A stretch of 64,000 bases of DNA from Catonia carolina (GCA_035578175.1 JAQMRL010000006.1:33411893-33475892); one strand, 5' to 3'. Shown: positions 21,186 through 32,616, counted from the first letter of the stretch. Numbers and translations: made by a program. The notes: generated by a model not told the origin, from the letters alone.

Positions 21186-22385
21186 AAAAAAAAAAAAACA
21201 ATTGATTTGGGGAATAAGGGGAAAAATATAAGGAAACTAAATACATTAAAATTAATTCACTCAGTTAAACCATAAATAAACTAAAATTAATCCCTACAGT
21301 TAAACGGTAACCGAGATAAAAAAAAATTAATCATCGGTTACACCGTTTATCTTTCTTCCATATCGGTAGATTTCTGTAAAGTCATTCATAGAATATTTAA
21401 TGTACAGATTAAACTAAAGTGGAGATAAAATGCATCCCTGTTTTGACAATTTAGAAAGTTTTGCATGAAGTATATTTCAGCTTATTAGCCGAACTCAGTA
21501 ATCTTAGTTATTCAATATATTACACCAATTTCAGAAATGCACTGATGTTTTTAAGAGTATATAGTTTACATTTTTTATAAATATGCCACATTATAATAAT
21601 GACATTTGAATATTCAAATCTACCGGACTGTAATGAGTGTTTATTAAAAATGTATAAAGAGAAGAAGAGGGTTTTTTAATAAAAGGAAACTGAAAATAAA
21701 AATATGAAAACGTAATTGAATATATACACGCTGTATTGCAGTTTTATTTTTAATCTTTCTACTACGTTATTACGATTTACAAACAGGAAATTCTGTCCTT
21801 TTTTAAAAAAGCAAACAGAAAGCAACATTTAGGCTTTTAATGCATACAAAAAGGGATAAAAACAAACCTTTTAAGGGTTATTTTACATTTTTATATGTAA
21901 ATATTTTCTTTATACGTTTATTTTTATATTTTGCTTACTCGTTTTTATTTTTTTTAATAAAAATAGCGTATCTAGTTCGGGATATCTAGTTGTACTCGAA
22001 TAGTGCATATTGCAATTTTATAATAACATTAACACAAATGTGATTGAGTACATTTATAGCTTTAATTCTCTTTGTAGATCATACTGTAAGACAGAATTAT
22101 GTAATTTGTTTGAAATAAATAGCATAAAATATTATGTATTTTAACTGCTATACCAAATTTAAAAGCTTTATCGTTGAAAAATTATTTAGAATTTTTATAA
22201 AGAAATACTAGTAATTGAATCTTTAAATGTACATATTAATTCCCTGGTTTTACTCCACACTTTAATTTTTCTAGGTTTTATTGTAAGAATACTAATGCCG
22301 ATTTTCAGAATTACTGTTCCTTAGAAAGGTACAGACATAATATTTATTGCTTTAGGATTGTTACAAAATTTTCACCGATGAAGAT
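21186..22385. other. Unassigned AT-rich interval
   Basis: Starts with a 15-bp A-run at 21184-21199. No coding or shared repeat signal seen after it. Confidence 0.4.
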
Positions 22386-22495
22386 TTCTTCTTCTTCTTC
22401 TTTAGGTTCCTATCCGTTCCGGGTATTGGTGACTATATTAACAACCTGAACTTTATCCACTGCTGCTGGAAACAGCTGTGTTGTTGTTCTCCCTT
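22386..22495 (-). mobile_element. K-family LINE 3' end fragment with (AAG)n tail
   Basis: On the minus strand the frame NNTAVSS..AAVDKVQVVNIVTNTRNG and stop aligns with the ends at 46528-46710 (ADKMKIAMMIANIRSG) and 56548-56840. The tail is the (TTC)n run at about 22387-22401 on the plus strand. Confidence 0.7.
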
Positions 22496-22511
22496 TACGT
22501 GTTATTTTTTC

Positions 22512-23612
22512 TTTTTCCAAATATCTCAAAAACGGCTACTACAATTTTTTTAAATTACCTCATTTAACAAATTTTTTATGCCCTATAAAATAGGGTAGGC
22601 GCCATGTCTGCTGAAATTCTTGTAAAGGCTGTTTTTTCGTAAAAAAATGTTTTTGTTTTTTTTAAGTTGCGGCTTTTGAAACCTATTTGGACCTACGGAT
22701 CCCAAATTTACGGTTCAACCAAACCCTCTAACTTGCAACGAATTCAAGCATTCCAGTCAAAAACATTACGCCTTATAGCAAAAGCACCTCTTTATGTTAG
22801 CAACAAAACCTTACATACAGATTTGAAAACACCACTTGTACAAAATTCCATTGAATACCTATACATACGCTTTCACGACAAGTCACACGATCACGAGAAC
22901 CCCCTGGTGCGTTCACTTTCCTCCGTCCATTTACCTGATAATCCTCCTAGACGCCTTAAAAGACGCTGGAGCAGAGACATGCTAATTTGATATACAAATT
23001 TCATTCTTGGGGAGGCACCAATGGGGGCCCTACCCCTCTCATGCCTATCATGTCATTTATATAATCACGATAATCATCACATTTGCTTGTTGTAACATTT
23101 TACAGTTGTAAATAAAAAATTAAAGAGAGAAAAAAAAGTTGCGGCTTTAATATGCATTTTAGCGCATTAATATAGTAATAAAAGTTGTAGAGAATTTAAA
23201 ATCCTAAAAATTTTATTTCTAACATTTGTTTGTAAAATGCTTAGTTTAGCAGTAATTAGCGATTTTCTGTTGTTTTTTTTCACAAAAATGTGTAAAAAAA
23301 TCGTTTTTTGAGATTTCAGCTTAAGTATGCATTTTACAACAAAAGTGTAAAATCAGATTTGTAGGAAATTAAAAGATCTACAACTTTTATTTAGAGCATT
23401 TTTCTCTACAGAACCTAATTTAGCGTGAAAGAGGGATTTTTCGTATTTTTAAGCCCAACTGAGGTTGATCTTCATCTTGCGTCTTTCACGCATAATTAAA
23501 ATAAGGTTATGTTTTTGAGGTTAGTTTTTTGTTTTTTTTTAATGTTAGGTTATGTTGTTCATAATTTTCATTGTCAAGAGAAAGTCGTGTGATTGTTTCA
23601 CACCAGATTTTT
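22512..23612 (+). mobile_element. X element, right portion, interrupted by a jockey-like LINE
   Basis: Runs from ctcaaaaacggc through gcgccatgtctgctgaaatt, then (after the LINE at 22677-23135) gctttaatatgcattttag, gatctacaacttttattt, tagtttagcg and gttgatcttcatcttgcg. The right end is cattgtcaagagaaagtcg, followed by gtgtgattgtttcacaccag at 23588-23607, where GTGTGA and TCACAC form the right-end hairpin. Confidence 0.85.
22677..23135 (+). mobile_element. 5'-truncated jockey-like LINE with 13-bp TSD (J copy 3)
   Basis: A 459-bp insertion flanked by identical aagttgcggcttt at 22664-22676 and 23136-23148. The frame runs unbroken to the stop at 22988-22990. It reads KPIWTYGSQIYGSTKPSNL, then IQAFQSKTLRLIAKAPLYVS and RRLKRRWSRDMLI, the last part of a jockey-type reverse transcriptase (the WTYGSQ motif is characteristic). 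A 145-bp 3' UTR with an A-rich end follows. The frame without stops and the exact duplication suggest this is the youngest J copy here. It has no promoter or catalytic domain and cannot move on its own. Confidence 0.92.
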
Positions 23613-24374
23613 TACATTAATGTTCTGGGAAGTGTTGCAAGTAATTCTTGAACAATTATAACATACACTTATCTATAAACACAATATTCTATGTTGTAGT
23701 ACATAATGAACCCGATGATAACTAGTTTCAAGAAAACGAGAACACAATTCTATTATAGTTGACTTAAATATATTAGTTTGAAACGAATACTTCTTTATTT
23801 ATTTATGTCGTATATAATTCAAAATAAATAGTTACTACATTATCAAACAGCTGTATAATGTTAACTAGTGCACTATAAGTTCATTGAACTCTATTAACGA
23901 AGTTTCCACTTATAATAATTATTCATGTCAATAAAAAAATTAATTTCTCGTAATTTTTTTCTCTCAATGCATCATGATATAAAATAAAATAATGAAAAAT
24001 ATATTATAAATATTTTTTATGAGAATAACAAGGATAAAAATTGCTTAATGTATGTTTTTCTATATTATTTCATTGTAATTAAAATCGTTTATTTCATACA
24101 CAACTACTGTTTTAATTGGTTTTTTTTATTATAATATTTTAATTATAGTTTTTGTAATATCAATAGGTGGATAATCATTGCTAAACATTAATCTATTAAA
24201 TCAAAACATATTTTAAATTATCTTAAAACGTCAAATAAAAACTTTGTATTTTCCATTACGCAGTCAGTAATCACTTATAGAATATTTTGATGGGGTGGAA
24301 CTTACTAATGTTATTTCGTTTTTTTTTTTGAAAAAGTTTAAACTCTTTTTACGAGTAGTAAAAACTTTTTCTCA
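23613..24374. other. Unassigned AT-rich interval
   Basis: No supported feature; mostly A/T runs. Confidence 0.4.
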
Positions 24375-25433
24375 TATCAGCCAGGTAGAGTGTTAAATTA
24401 TTTGCAATCAATCTGCTAGTTCCAGGGCTACATAGGGCTACATAAAATAGTTATGTTTTTTTATCACGACATGGTCAGCCATGTACAACAATTTGAGAAC
24501 AGAAGAGAGGTGTACAAGATAACTTAACTGTATTTCACGTTCAGAATGCAGTACAGCTCTTATGACGCCTTGTGTTATCAGGCGTACGGAAAACATCAGG
24601 CACAGCCGATACAATAACTTTCCTTCACTGGCACCATCCGAAGGTCATGGGAAAAAATATTAAGTATCGCTTACCACGCTCTAACAAGCTCATTTTTAAT
24701 CAAAGAATTCTGAAAAAATACTTTGGCTTCCTAATGAATCGTATTTTATTACTCTGTAAATGTTATTAGTATACTTGATATTTAGATAAGAGACCGTAGG
24801 CACGTGTAAGAGAAAGGGGTATGACGTCTCTCTCTTCGTCACCCTCGCAGTCGGGCCAAGCAAGATTTATTACCATGTTTAAACTTTTCCGAGATACTAA
24901 CGACTGTTATTCAAACAAGAATTAAACAATAACTATTCTTTACTTTAAAATAATTAAAAAAACAATAAAATTGATAAACAATAAAATTATTATATTAATT
25001 GTCGGTATTGTACTTTAAAACGATACAAATATTAAGTATGTTTTCGTATTATGTTATTCAATAGGAGTTGGTAAATGAGAACGTGTTGTGGCGCGGAGTC
25101 GATATTTTTACTTAGTGTAGTAGCTCTCAAACTCCTATCTGAAATACATAGCTTATGGACTTTCCATATTGCATTCTGAACGTGAAATCAACTATAGCCA
25201 GAGTTATCTCTTCTGAGAGTAATGAATTTCATTATACAACCAGACTGAATAAATTGAAGGTGTCATTTGCAGGGTGAAAAGTAGATGTTATTCAAAAAGC
25301 CTGAGCATGCTGATAAGGATATTTTTCCAATCAGTGAAGAAGACAATTGTAAACCACCTCACTCCTCGTTTTATTTTGTAAACCTCTAGAGGTTCAAACC
25401 AGCCTTTCAGCTGATGACCTAAACAAAAATAAA
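24375..25433 (+). mobile_element. SINE-A copy (subfamily I) split by a 657-bp insertion
   Basis: The 5' part at 24375-24531 matches the head to about position 155 (caggtagagtgttaaatt, gttccagggctac, tatcac, acatggtcagcc, gaacagaag). The 3' part resumes at 25189 (cagagttatctcttctgag) and reaches the tail at 25433 (cctttcagctgatgaccta, aacaaaaataaac). The 5' part has a small internal duplication agggctacat at 24426-24445. Confidence 0.85.
24532..25188. mobile_element. Non-autonomous DNA element with 19-bp TIRs
   Basis: The inverted repeats atttcacgttcagaatgca (24532-24550) and its exact complement (25170-25188) bound 657 bp that interrupt a SINE-A. The interior has only a 65-codon frame (24572-24769) that I do not recognise. 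The flanks taactg and caacta do not give a clear target-site duplication, so the superfamily cannot be assigned. Confidence 0.8.
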
Positions 25434-25980
25434 CAAAAACCACCAGCTCAATATTCCCAAGCAATTATTATAAGATTTTAAAGTATTAAATTTACAAGAA
25501 CTATAGAATAGTGGATACATAATTCCATAAGATGAAAATTTTGAGGTTAATGGTTAATATGTTAAGATAGGAGCGAAAGAGAGTGAGATGGTATCATCAC
25601 ATAGTTTATGTGTGAATTCAATGTCTGGTTGATAAATACACACCAAAATGTAGAAGTTTGAGACGGCTGAAGAAACTGTTAAAAGGACCAACATTTTTAA
25701 TTGTAATGACGTAATAGGCTGTTGACACGTAATACTTGTGATGAAGAATAAAGAGAACAATTATTATGGTGTTCTACATCGGAATAAATAAATAAATAAT
25801 TATATTTCATTCTTGTAGTACCAAATTGGTTTGGTTTAAAGAATGGAGATAAATATCTTGCCAGGTTCTAGAATACAATCCTGAGGGAAGAAAAAGCTTA
25901 AGAACATTTACAACGCTGAAAGAGTTTTATTTTAATTAGAGATTTCTTTAAAAAAGAAACATTTTGATGCCGGGACAGAC
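25434..25980. other. Unassigned interval
   Basis: No feature supported. The minus frame at 25554-25760 lacks recognisable motifs. Confidence 0.35.
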
Positions 25981-25981
25981 T

Positions 25982-26155
25982 ATTTTTTGTTTTTTGTTTA
26001 ACGTCCGACTATTCTGCAATTGCTGCTAATGCAGACGGTAAAGGATAAAATGATTTTTTATAACGTATGAAAATATGCTGTGCCTGAATGGGATTCAAAC
26101 CCAAGACTGCATGATGAGAGGCGAGCACGTTACCAACTACGTCAATGCGGCCGGC
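25982..26155 (-). mobile_element. tRNA-derived SINE, family T1 copy 2
   Basis: tRNA-like head on the minus strand with the B box gggtttgaatccc (plus-strand about 26090-26102) and an A-box-like segment near the ccggccgcattg end. The flanks gccgggacagac and gtcgggacggtc (about 25969-25980 and 26155-26166) look like an aged target-site duplication. Very close to the copy at 28241-28427. Confidence 0.85.
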
Positions 26156-26217
26156 GTCGGGACGGTCTAGGTGGCCTAATACTGTAATGAGTTAAGAACA
26201 TTTTTTGTGATTAATTA

Positions 26218-26595
26218 GTTGTTGTTGTTTAGATCAACAGCCGAAAGGCTGGTATGAACCTCTAGAGGTTCTACTAAGTAAAAACGAGGAGTAAAGTGGT
26301 TTTGCTATTACCTTCCTCACTGAGTTGGAAAAGTATGCTTATTAGCAAGTCAGGCCCTCCAAAAAGCACCCACTTTGCACCCTGCAAATGACACTTTCAC
26401 TTCATTCACCACAGAATCTGGCTGTATAGTGAAATTCATTACTCTCAGAGGAGGTAACTCGACTAGTGTCTTATACACCAGTACCTCTTCTGGTTTTGGC
26501 TGAGTACGTGATAAGAAACAGAACTATTTTTTGTAGCCCTGGAACCAACTAGATCGAGTGCAATTAATTTAACAGTCCACCTGCCTGTTACGGGC
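26218..26595 (-). mobile_element. SINE-A copy (subfamily I)
   Basis: From the tail (gtt)4tagatcaacagccg to the head ctgcctgttacgggc. It contains a small deletion in the region normally reading cttaaatagttcagtcat. No clear duplication. Confidence 0.85.
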
Positions 26596-26599
26596 AATC

Positions 26600-27790
26600 A
26601 GTAAATTATTTTAATCATTACCGATTAAAAATTACAAATTACCAAAGTTATTTGCTCTCATTTTGATTTTTATAAAGATTCATGGTGTACTTTTTTAAAA
26701 TAGAAATTCAAAATCTACCAACCGTGCAGTTTATTCACTATAAAAACCTTTCTTTATCAGTAAATAATATCAGGAAATTTTAACAATATAATTAAATTAG
26801 GCCTAATAAGAATAAAGTTATCATACAATCTGGTTAACCTTATTTGTTAATTTATTTGTACTCATATTCCTTTATGAAGTGAGAAATAATAAATTATACA
26901 TTATAATTTTATAAAATTATATTTATAAGTTTTTTATTATTTGATAACAGCTCGACACATTGTTTATCTTACGTCTTTTCGCATTAATTTTTAAAAATAA
27001 AATAGGCTTAAAAATGTAATTAAATTATAAAAAAAGTTTTCAGTTACAGTTATATAATTATTAAATCAAGATATATTATATTATCTACTTATTTTCTTCA
27101 AGAGCGCAAAATTATTTAACTATAATTATGTTATAACGTGTAATACATAGGCATACAATTTTTTATGAAACAAAAATGTATTATATATTTTATTTAATAA
27201 TTGCGGTAAATTATTAGTAATTATTATTTTATACATTTTAGGTGATGAATAATTCATAAATTTAAAGAAAAGTTGTGTTTTTTAATAAAATTAAATTAAT
27301 CATAATTATTGTAATTATTTTATCAAGTCACGTTAAAAATAATATTTTTCAATAATAAAATATATTTATTGTAATAATTTCTACTATTTGAACTGGTACT
27401 GGGAATGTGATGTTTTTGTATTCAATGTTGAAATTTTCACCTTGTAAATTACACTACATGTCTTGTAAACTTAATACCTACGTGGTTCTAATCAAATAGA
27501 GAGCTAAAATTTAAGATGTTTGTTTTTTAGCAATTTAAAGAAAAAATAGAACATTTGTTTAAGTTTTAAATTGGAAGCGTATTCAGTAAAAGTTAACTAG
27601 AAAACATATTGTGTGCAGTGATATAATGTCTGCAGTTTACCGAAACTGTGGAAAGAAATAAACTACTTTATAATATAATGATAACCTTTGATAAGAAGAA
27701 AGCACTGACAAGACAAAATAGAACCTGTGTGTCTGTGCGTGAGTGATTGCCTTAGAATGACTGAGAAGGCTGGTCTGAGAGAAGCAGGGA
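26600..27790. other. Unassigned AT-rich interval
   Basis: Extremely AT-rich, especially 26780-27380. No supported feature. Confidence 0.4.
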
Positions 27791-27793
27791 ATT

Positions 27794-28110
27794 TTGAGAG
27801 AAAGATCCACCGCAAGACAATGGGTCCGAAAAGAGTTGACGGTCAATATAGGTTACAGATTGAGAAGAACTGTGCAAGGACTGTACAAGGAAAGATTAAT
27901 TGAAACGATTAGAAAAAGAAAACTAAAATTTTACGGTCACCTGTATAGAATGGGCTCACCACTCCAGCAGGGCGAGCGCCGCTTCCATGTCTCGAATCAG
28001 TGAGGTAGGTGGATCAGGATTCATAAGTAGATCAGAACCATGGAAGTGCCTGCATTTTGCCACAAGGTGAAGTCGGCCGTCAAAAGGGTTGGGCGATCAC
28101 AATAATTTGG
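27794..28110 (+). mobile_element. Non-LTR retrotransposon C-terminal fragment
   Basis: The plus frame at 27794-28003 includes ERLIETIRKRKLKFYGHLYR, which matches the (R/K)RLKFYGHLxRM motif common after the reverse transcriptase domain in arthropod LINEs. Remnants continue to about 28110. It is short, with no tail or duplication found. Confidence 0.65.
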
Positions 28111-28240
28111 GGTTTGAAGATTTGAAAGCTTAAAGGTGATGTTTGAAGTTTCAAAATTTGAAAGTTTTGAAGTACAAAGATTTTAAACTTCTAGCTTAAT
28201 GTTTTGAAGTAAATAGTTCTGATGTTTCAAAATCTTAACT

Positions 28241-28427
28241 TTTTATTTTCTTTGTTTATTTAACGTCGCATCAACTACTGTGGTCATTAGCAACGACGTT
28301 GGGTTGCAACTGTGAATGATGAAATGATTTTTTGTAACGTATGAAAATGCCGAGCCTGAGTGGGATTCGAACCCAAGACCGCATGATGAGAGGCGAGCAC
28401 GTTACCAACTATGCCAATGCGGCCGGC
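28241..28427 (-). mobile_element. tRNA-derived SINE, family T1 copy 3
   Basis: The best-preserved tRNA-like head. On the minus strand it has an A-box-like ttggcatagttggtaacg followed by the B box gggttcgaatcc (plus-strand about 28365-28376). The T1 body (plus-strand aacgtcgcatcaacta, tggtcattagcaac) and a T-rich left end (the A tail) follow. Confidence 0.9.
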
Positions 28428-28722
28428 GTAACTTAAATTTTAATGTTTAAGGTGTGAAGGTATGACAATTTGATTTTTTTTGAAGTTTTCTCAGCTACCC
28501 GGTGGATTAAGGGCGACTTTAGCTACATGGTCTTGAAAAATATTAGAAAGGGCAAAAAAACTTTTTTAATACAATTTTTCACTACGATACAGCGTTTAGG
28601 AGATAACTTACCCCCACCTTTGGGGAAGCGGTGCAACCCAAAATTTTCGGATTAATACATTATTATGTATTTTTTTTATCGCTGAACAACATGCCGTTAA
28701 AATAATTTTGTACCCTGAAAAT

Positions 28723-28929
28723 TTAAAAACTTTCGAATAGGAATTTGGCCTTCGGACCAGCCCAGTCAGTTAGCTGGAAGTAAGTCGCTATTATTTGTAA
28801 AGTAACATCGGTTGGGCAAACGATTTTGTACGGTGACCAGCTGCCAGCCTTCCATACACAAACTCTACGGGGGTCCCTTTTCAAACTCATGCCTAATTCA
28901 CTCAAATAATGCAGCAAAGCAGCGATCAA
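28723..28929 (-). other. Minus-strand open frame in a GC-richer patch, unassigned
   Basis: A 68-codon frame with balanced amino acid composition (tryptophans, cysteines, LIAALLHYLSELGM, VCVWKAGSWSPYKIVC). It lies in a patch richer in GC than the surrounding AT-rich DNA. It is preceded by an in-frame stop and starts at a TTG in the frame as computed, with no ATG before residue 14. I recognise no family. It could be a fragment of a transposon protein or chance. Confidence 0.25.
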
Positions 28930-28939
28930 ATTGGGTAGT

Positions 28940-29865
28940 TGTCAATAATGTACAGTTCCCGATAACAAATAAAAGCTAAAAAAAAGAATAGGAATTTGAG
29001 ATAGACAAGGAAATAGAGATAAAAATTTTATAAATCTGACAAATAGGTAACTAGAACTTAGAATTTTTAAAGAAAACTTAACTAGTCAAAATTTAACAGC
29101 TATTTCGTGAACATAATTTCAAAAATTGTTAAATAATAAAAATAACAAAATTTTGAATTTACCCCTTAAGGAAACACGCAATTAATTTCCAACCATTTAT
29201 TTCTAATACAACTGCCCTAATAAAAATAGTACAAAACAGTAAATTTTTGTAGCTTCCTTTTTGATATTTTGTAAGTTATATAGTAAACACTTAAAATAAT
29301 TTTATAAAATAAAACTTAAACGGAAATAAAAACGTTTGTAACATAATATTGTTATTTTATATTTTTATTATCAATATTTTATGTTTTTATCGCTATTATA
29401 ATTATAAGACTATGCAATATGAAAGCACCCTTCCATTAATGTTTTTTATTGCGTTTTTATTTTTATTAAGGCTCTGGAATAATAAACTTCAGTTAGTTAC
29501 GTAAAATAATTTAATTTAATTAATGTTTTAAAAGAAAATTTATACAGTTTCATTAAAAAATTAATTAAAATGTACTCGTGTATTGTTTTTACTGTATTTT
29601 TCTTTGTTACATAAATGAGTACCTGACGTGATAGATAAATAAAACAAATAATTACATGAACATGCAATTCCTACGATAAATAAAAAATTAATTATATAAA
29701 TAAATTTTTCTTGGAATTTTTTATTTAAAAAAATATAAATAGTACACATATGCTTGAAGTACTTCGTGTAAAGTACTTAAGTGAATATCGCACTTAATTT
29801 TTAAGAGAGAGACTTTTCCTTCAATTCTTTTGATAAAGAACATTTTGGTTTTTTTAGAACAAATG
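28940..29865. other. Unassigned AT-rich interval
   Basis: Very AT-rich. Frames at 29561-29749 and 29721-29915 are low-complexity or overlap SINE-A and are not supported. Confidence 0.4.
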
Positions 29866-29876
29866 GTATAATATTT

Positions 29877-30295
29877 TGCCAATAACGGGCAGGTGAAGTG
29901 TTTAATTAATTGCATTCAATCTGCTGGTCTCAGGGCTACAAAAAAAGTTCTGTTTCTTATCACATAGTCAGCCAATTATATGACTGAACTATTTAAGAAC
30001 AGAAGAGGTAGAGGTGTAAAAGACACTAGCCAGAGTTATCCTCTGGTAGTCAGAGGTAGTCCTCTGAAAGTAATGGTTTTGACTATACAGCCAGTCCCTG
30101 TGGTGAATGAAGGTGAATATTTCATTTGCAGGGTGGAAAGTGGGTACTTTACGAAGGGCCTGACATGGTGATAAGCATACTATTTCAACTCAGTTAGGAA
30201 GGAAATAGTAAACCACCTCACTCCTCGTTTTTACTTAGTAAAACCTCTAGATGTTTAAACCAGCCTTTCGGCTGTTGACCTAAACAACAACAACA
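29877..30295 (+). mobile_element. SINE-A copy (subfamily I) with 10-bp TSD
   Basis: Full-length copy with a local duplication of the ctctg(a/g)tagtc region (around 30038-30062) that lengthens it to 419 bp. Flanked by gtataatatt at 29866-29875 and 30296-30305. Confidence 0.9.
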
Positions 30296-30385
30296 GTATA
30301 ATATTATATATTTTTTACGAAAATTACTGATTAAAAACTAAAGTGAAGTCAAAGATTTTGTGAACATTTTAAACTTTGATGTAAT

Positions 30386-30925
30386 AATAAATTTAATAGA
30401 AGCACAAGTGATATCAAAAGTAGGATTGCTCGAGCTAGAAGGGCCTTTAAAATAAAATACAGCTTACTGACTACAAACATTGATTTACAGATTAGGAAAA
30501 ATTTAAAAAACTTTATGGGGGAGTGTAGCATACGGAAGTGAAACGTGGGTGATAGGGGCTGTAGAAAGGAAGAGGATAAAAGCTTTAAAAGTGGTGTTAT
30601 AGGAAAATGTTAAAGATTAAGTGAGTGAACAAAATAAGTAAATAAAAGGTTCTGAGACGAGCGGATGAAAGAAGTACACAGAAATATCTTACAAGATGAA
30701 GGAATAAGCTAGTGGGGCATACCTGAAGACATCCAGGTATTGCTCTATCAATAATAAAGGGTAATATTGAGGGAGTGAATTGTAGGGTGAGGTAAAGATT
30801 AGAATACTTAACGAAAATACAAAAGATGTAGGATGTTGGAGGTATGTAGATACGAAACGACTTCTGCAAGATAGAACAGCTTGGAGAACTGCATCAAACC
30901 AGTCGAGAGACTGTTGACAAAAAAT
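30386..30925 (+). mobile_element. RTE/BovB-like LINE fragment, family R copy 3
   Basis: Shares long near-identical stretches with R copies 1 and 2: agaagcacaagtgatatcaa, gtgggtgataggggctgtag, ggtattgctctatcaataa and the end gcatcaaaccagtcgagag. It starts further downstream than the others (5' truncated) and is full of indels. Its end is an A-run at about 30918. A pol III or pol II promoter is not visible. Confidence 0.82.
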
Positions 30926-31381
30926 TCAACTGTAAAAATCTCTGATGAAAGAATAACGTGAAGCGTATAAAACTGTAAATTTACCTGAATGTGTAAGTGT
31001 AAAATAAAAAATGCAATATTATTGTAAAAAATAAGATGGTATTACCTTTTAATAATCTACACACAAGGGTCCCCCGTTTTTCTGACATGTAATTACTGTT
31101 GTTAAAACACATTTTTCCATTATTACCGGTGACTATAGCCGAGGTAAGTAAAATTTTAATGTATATACTTTAATAATTATTTTGTACTGGCTACAAAACA
31201 TTTAAACCGGTTACGATTTGACTAAAGTAAAATTAATAGCCACAACAAAAATTGCATTTAATATAACGAACTTTCGCAACAACGCACTGTAGCCTCCCCT
31301 ATTTAGTCCGCTATAACAAGCGCGTACTGTACGTTGTAAACGCAGCATAAAAATACCAAAAAATTAAGTTAAAAGCCTATA
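30926..31381. other. Unassigned interval
   Basis: Contains gcactgtagcctcccc and cgctataaca motifs (about 31284-31320) resembling Tigger-type terminal sequence, just before the Tigger-like element, but no paired end is visible. Confidence 0.35.
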
Positions 31382-31813
31382 CAGTAATACCTCGCATAAC
31401 GCTTACCCGTTTAGCGCTGATTCGTTATAACGCTTTTAGGAAGCCTTCAAAGTCATCAGAGGTTTGTACAAAGATGCGTTGTAGTAGCCGGCACATTCTT
31501 TAATGTGTAACGTACTGTGTCTTTTATTTTCAATGTATAATTTCACATGTTGTATTTAATTTGTTGTTTATATTATACTGTACTTATAAATAAATATTTG
31601 AACTCCTTTAAAATAAAAAAGTATAAAAACAAAAAACACCAAAAATAAAACAAAAAAACAATCAATAAACATATATGTATTGTAGTATCTACTGTGCAGT
31701 ACGAGCATTGTACAGAACCCGATGTGTTTACGTTATCGACCCCGTACAGCGCTGTTTCGTTTAGCGCCCGATGGCTGCAGAACGCATCTCAAGCGCTAAA
31801 CGGGGTACTACTG
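31382..31813. mobile_element. pogo/Tigger-like MITE, 432 bp
   Basis: Starts cagtaatacctcgcataacg and ends (reverse complement) cagtagtaccccgtttagcg, flanked by TA at 31380-31381 and 31814-31815. The cagtaatacc(t)cg-type end is characteristic of the pogo/Tigger branch of Tc1/mariner. The motif gtttagcgct recurs near both ends in inverted orientation. The AT-rich interior has no coding capacity, so it would depend on a transposase elsewhere. Confidence 0.8.
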
Positions 31814-31815
31814 TA

Positions 31816-32337
31816 CCTTTATCTTTTCAGCCCGTATGTAAAAAAATCCTTAATAGATTTTCCAGTTTAAAAGCTCATTTAATAACAGGCACAACTTTCT
31901 TGATTAAATGAATTCCAATTATCACAAATTGGAACATTAAAAGCATTCTCAACAATTTCCACAAGATATTTCACAAGCCTACGGTAGCTAACTGTAATTA
32001 ATTCAAACTTCTGTTATAATGCTTAGTTACGACTAACTGGAGAACATCATTGTTATATCGTCAGAACTATTGTAATTAGAGAAACGGTAACAATACAATT
32101 TATTTCAAATGCCTACTTCAATTAATTATGAATAACACTTGATTTATGTGGTAATAGCAATCGGATCATAACTTATTTTTTGTTTTAGGACTTTATAGAA
32201 CGTATATAATTATACGAAAAGAGTTTCCACGTCTTACGTGGAAACCACACGTCCTACACGTCAGAGCAATTTTAGACTCACGGTTTCGTATGTTGTATGG
32301 CGTCTTAGGTTCCAAGTCTTCGCTACCTCTACACTTA
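31816..32337. other. Unassigned interval with a perfect hairpin
   Basis: No gene seen. A hairpin at 32223-32245 is formed by gtttccacg and cgtggaaac with a 5-nt loop (tctta). Its role is unknown. Confidence 0.5.
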
Positions 32338-32424
32338 AAAGTCACCCTTAAGTTAGGTTATATTGTTAATTATTTGCATTGGCAAGAGAAAGTTGTGTGA
32401 GTGTTTCACACCTGAGTTTTACGG
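32338..32424 (+). mobile_element. X element right-end fragment (copy k)
   Basis: Only the last part is present: aagttaggttatattgtt, gcattggcaagagaaagttg and the hairpin gtgtgagtgtttcacac (about 32396-32412). Confidence 0.75.
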
Positions 32425-32446
32425 AACCAATTATACTCTTCACGAT

Positions 32447-32616
32447 GACCAAAATATATCAACAGTTCGAGACATTGTAACCGCAACATACAACTCATTA
32501 CACACAAAGACTATTGACCACATAAATCCAGATGTCTAATCTTTTTCATCTAGTGATCTCCCTGTTAACAGACGACTGAAACGAAGGTGGAATAGGGATC
32601 GTCTCCCATCTCCATA
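32447..32616 (+). mobile_element. Jockey-like LINE C-terminal fragment (J copy 4)
   Basis: The plus frame reads DQNISTVRDIVTATYNSL and ends NRRLKRRWNRDRLPSP with a stop at about 32616, matching the KRRWSRD ends of other J copies (one internal stop). A matching 3' UTR tail with ctacagttgtaaatacaaat appears only at 33239-33260. The minus-strand LINE at 32675-33045 therefore seems to have landed in its 3' UTR. Confidence 0.7.

Noticed and set aside
28340..28427. Possible tRNA gene
   Set aside because: A and B boxes are present, but the sequence continues into the T1 SINE body, is repeated six times and does not form a clean cloverleaf.
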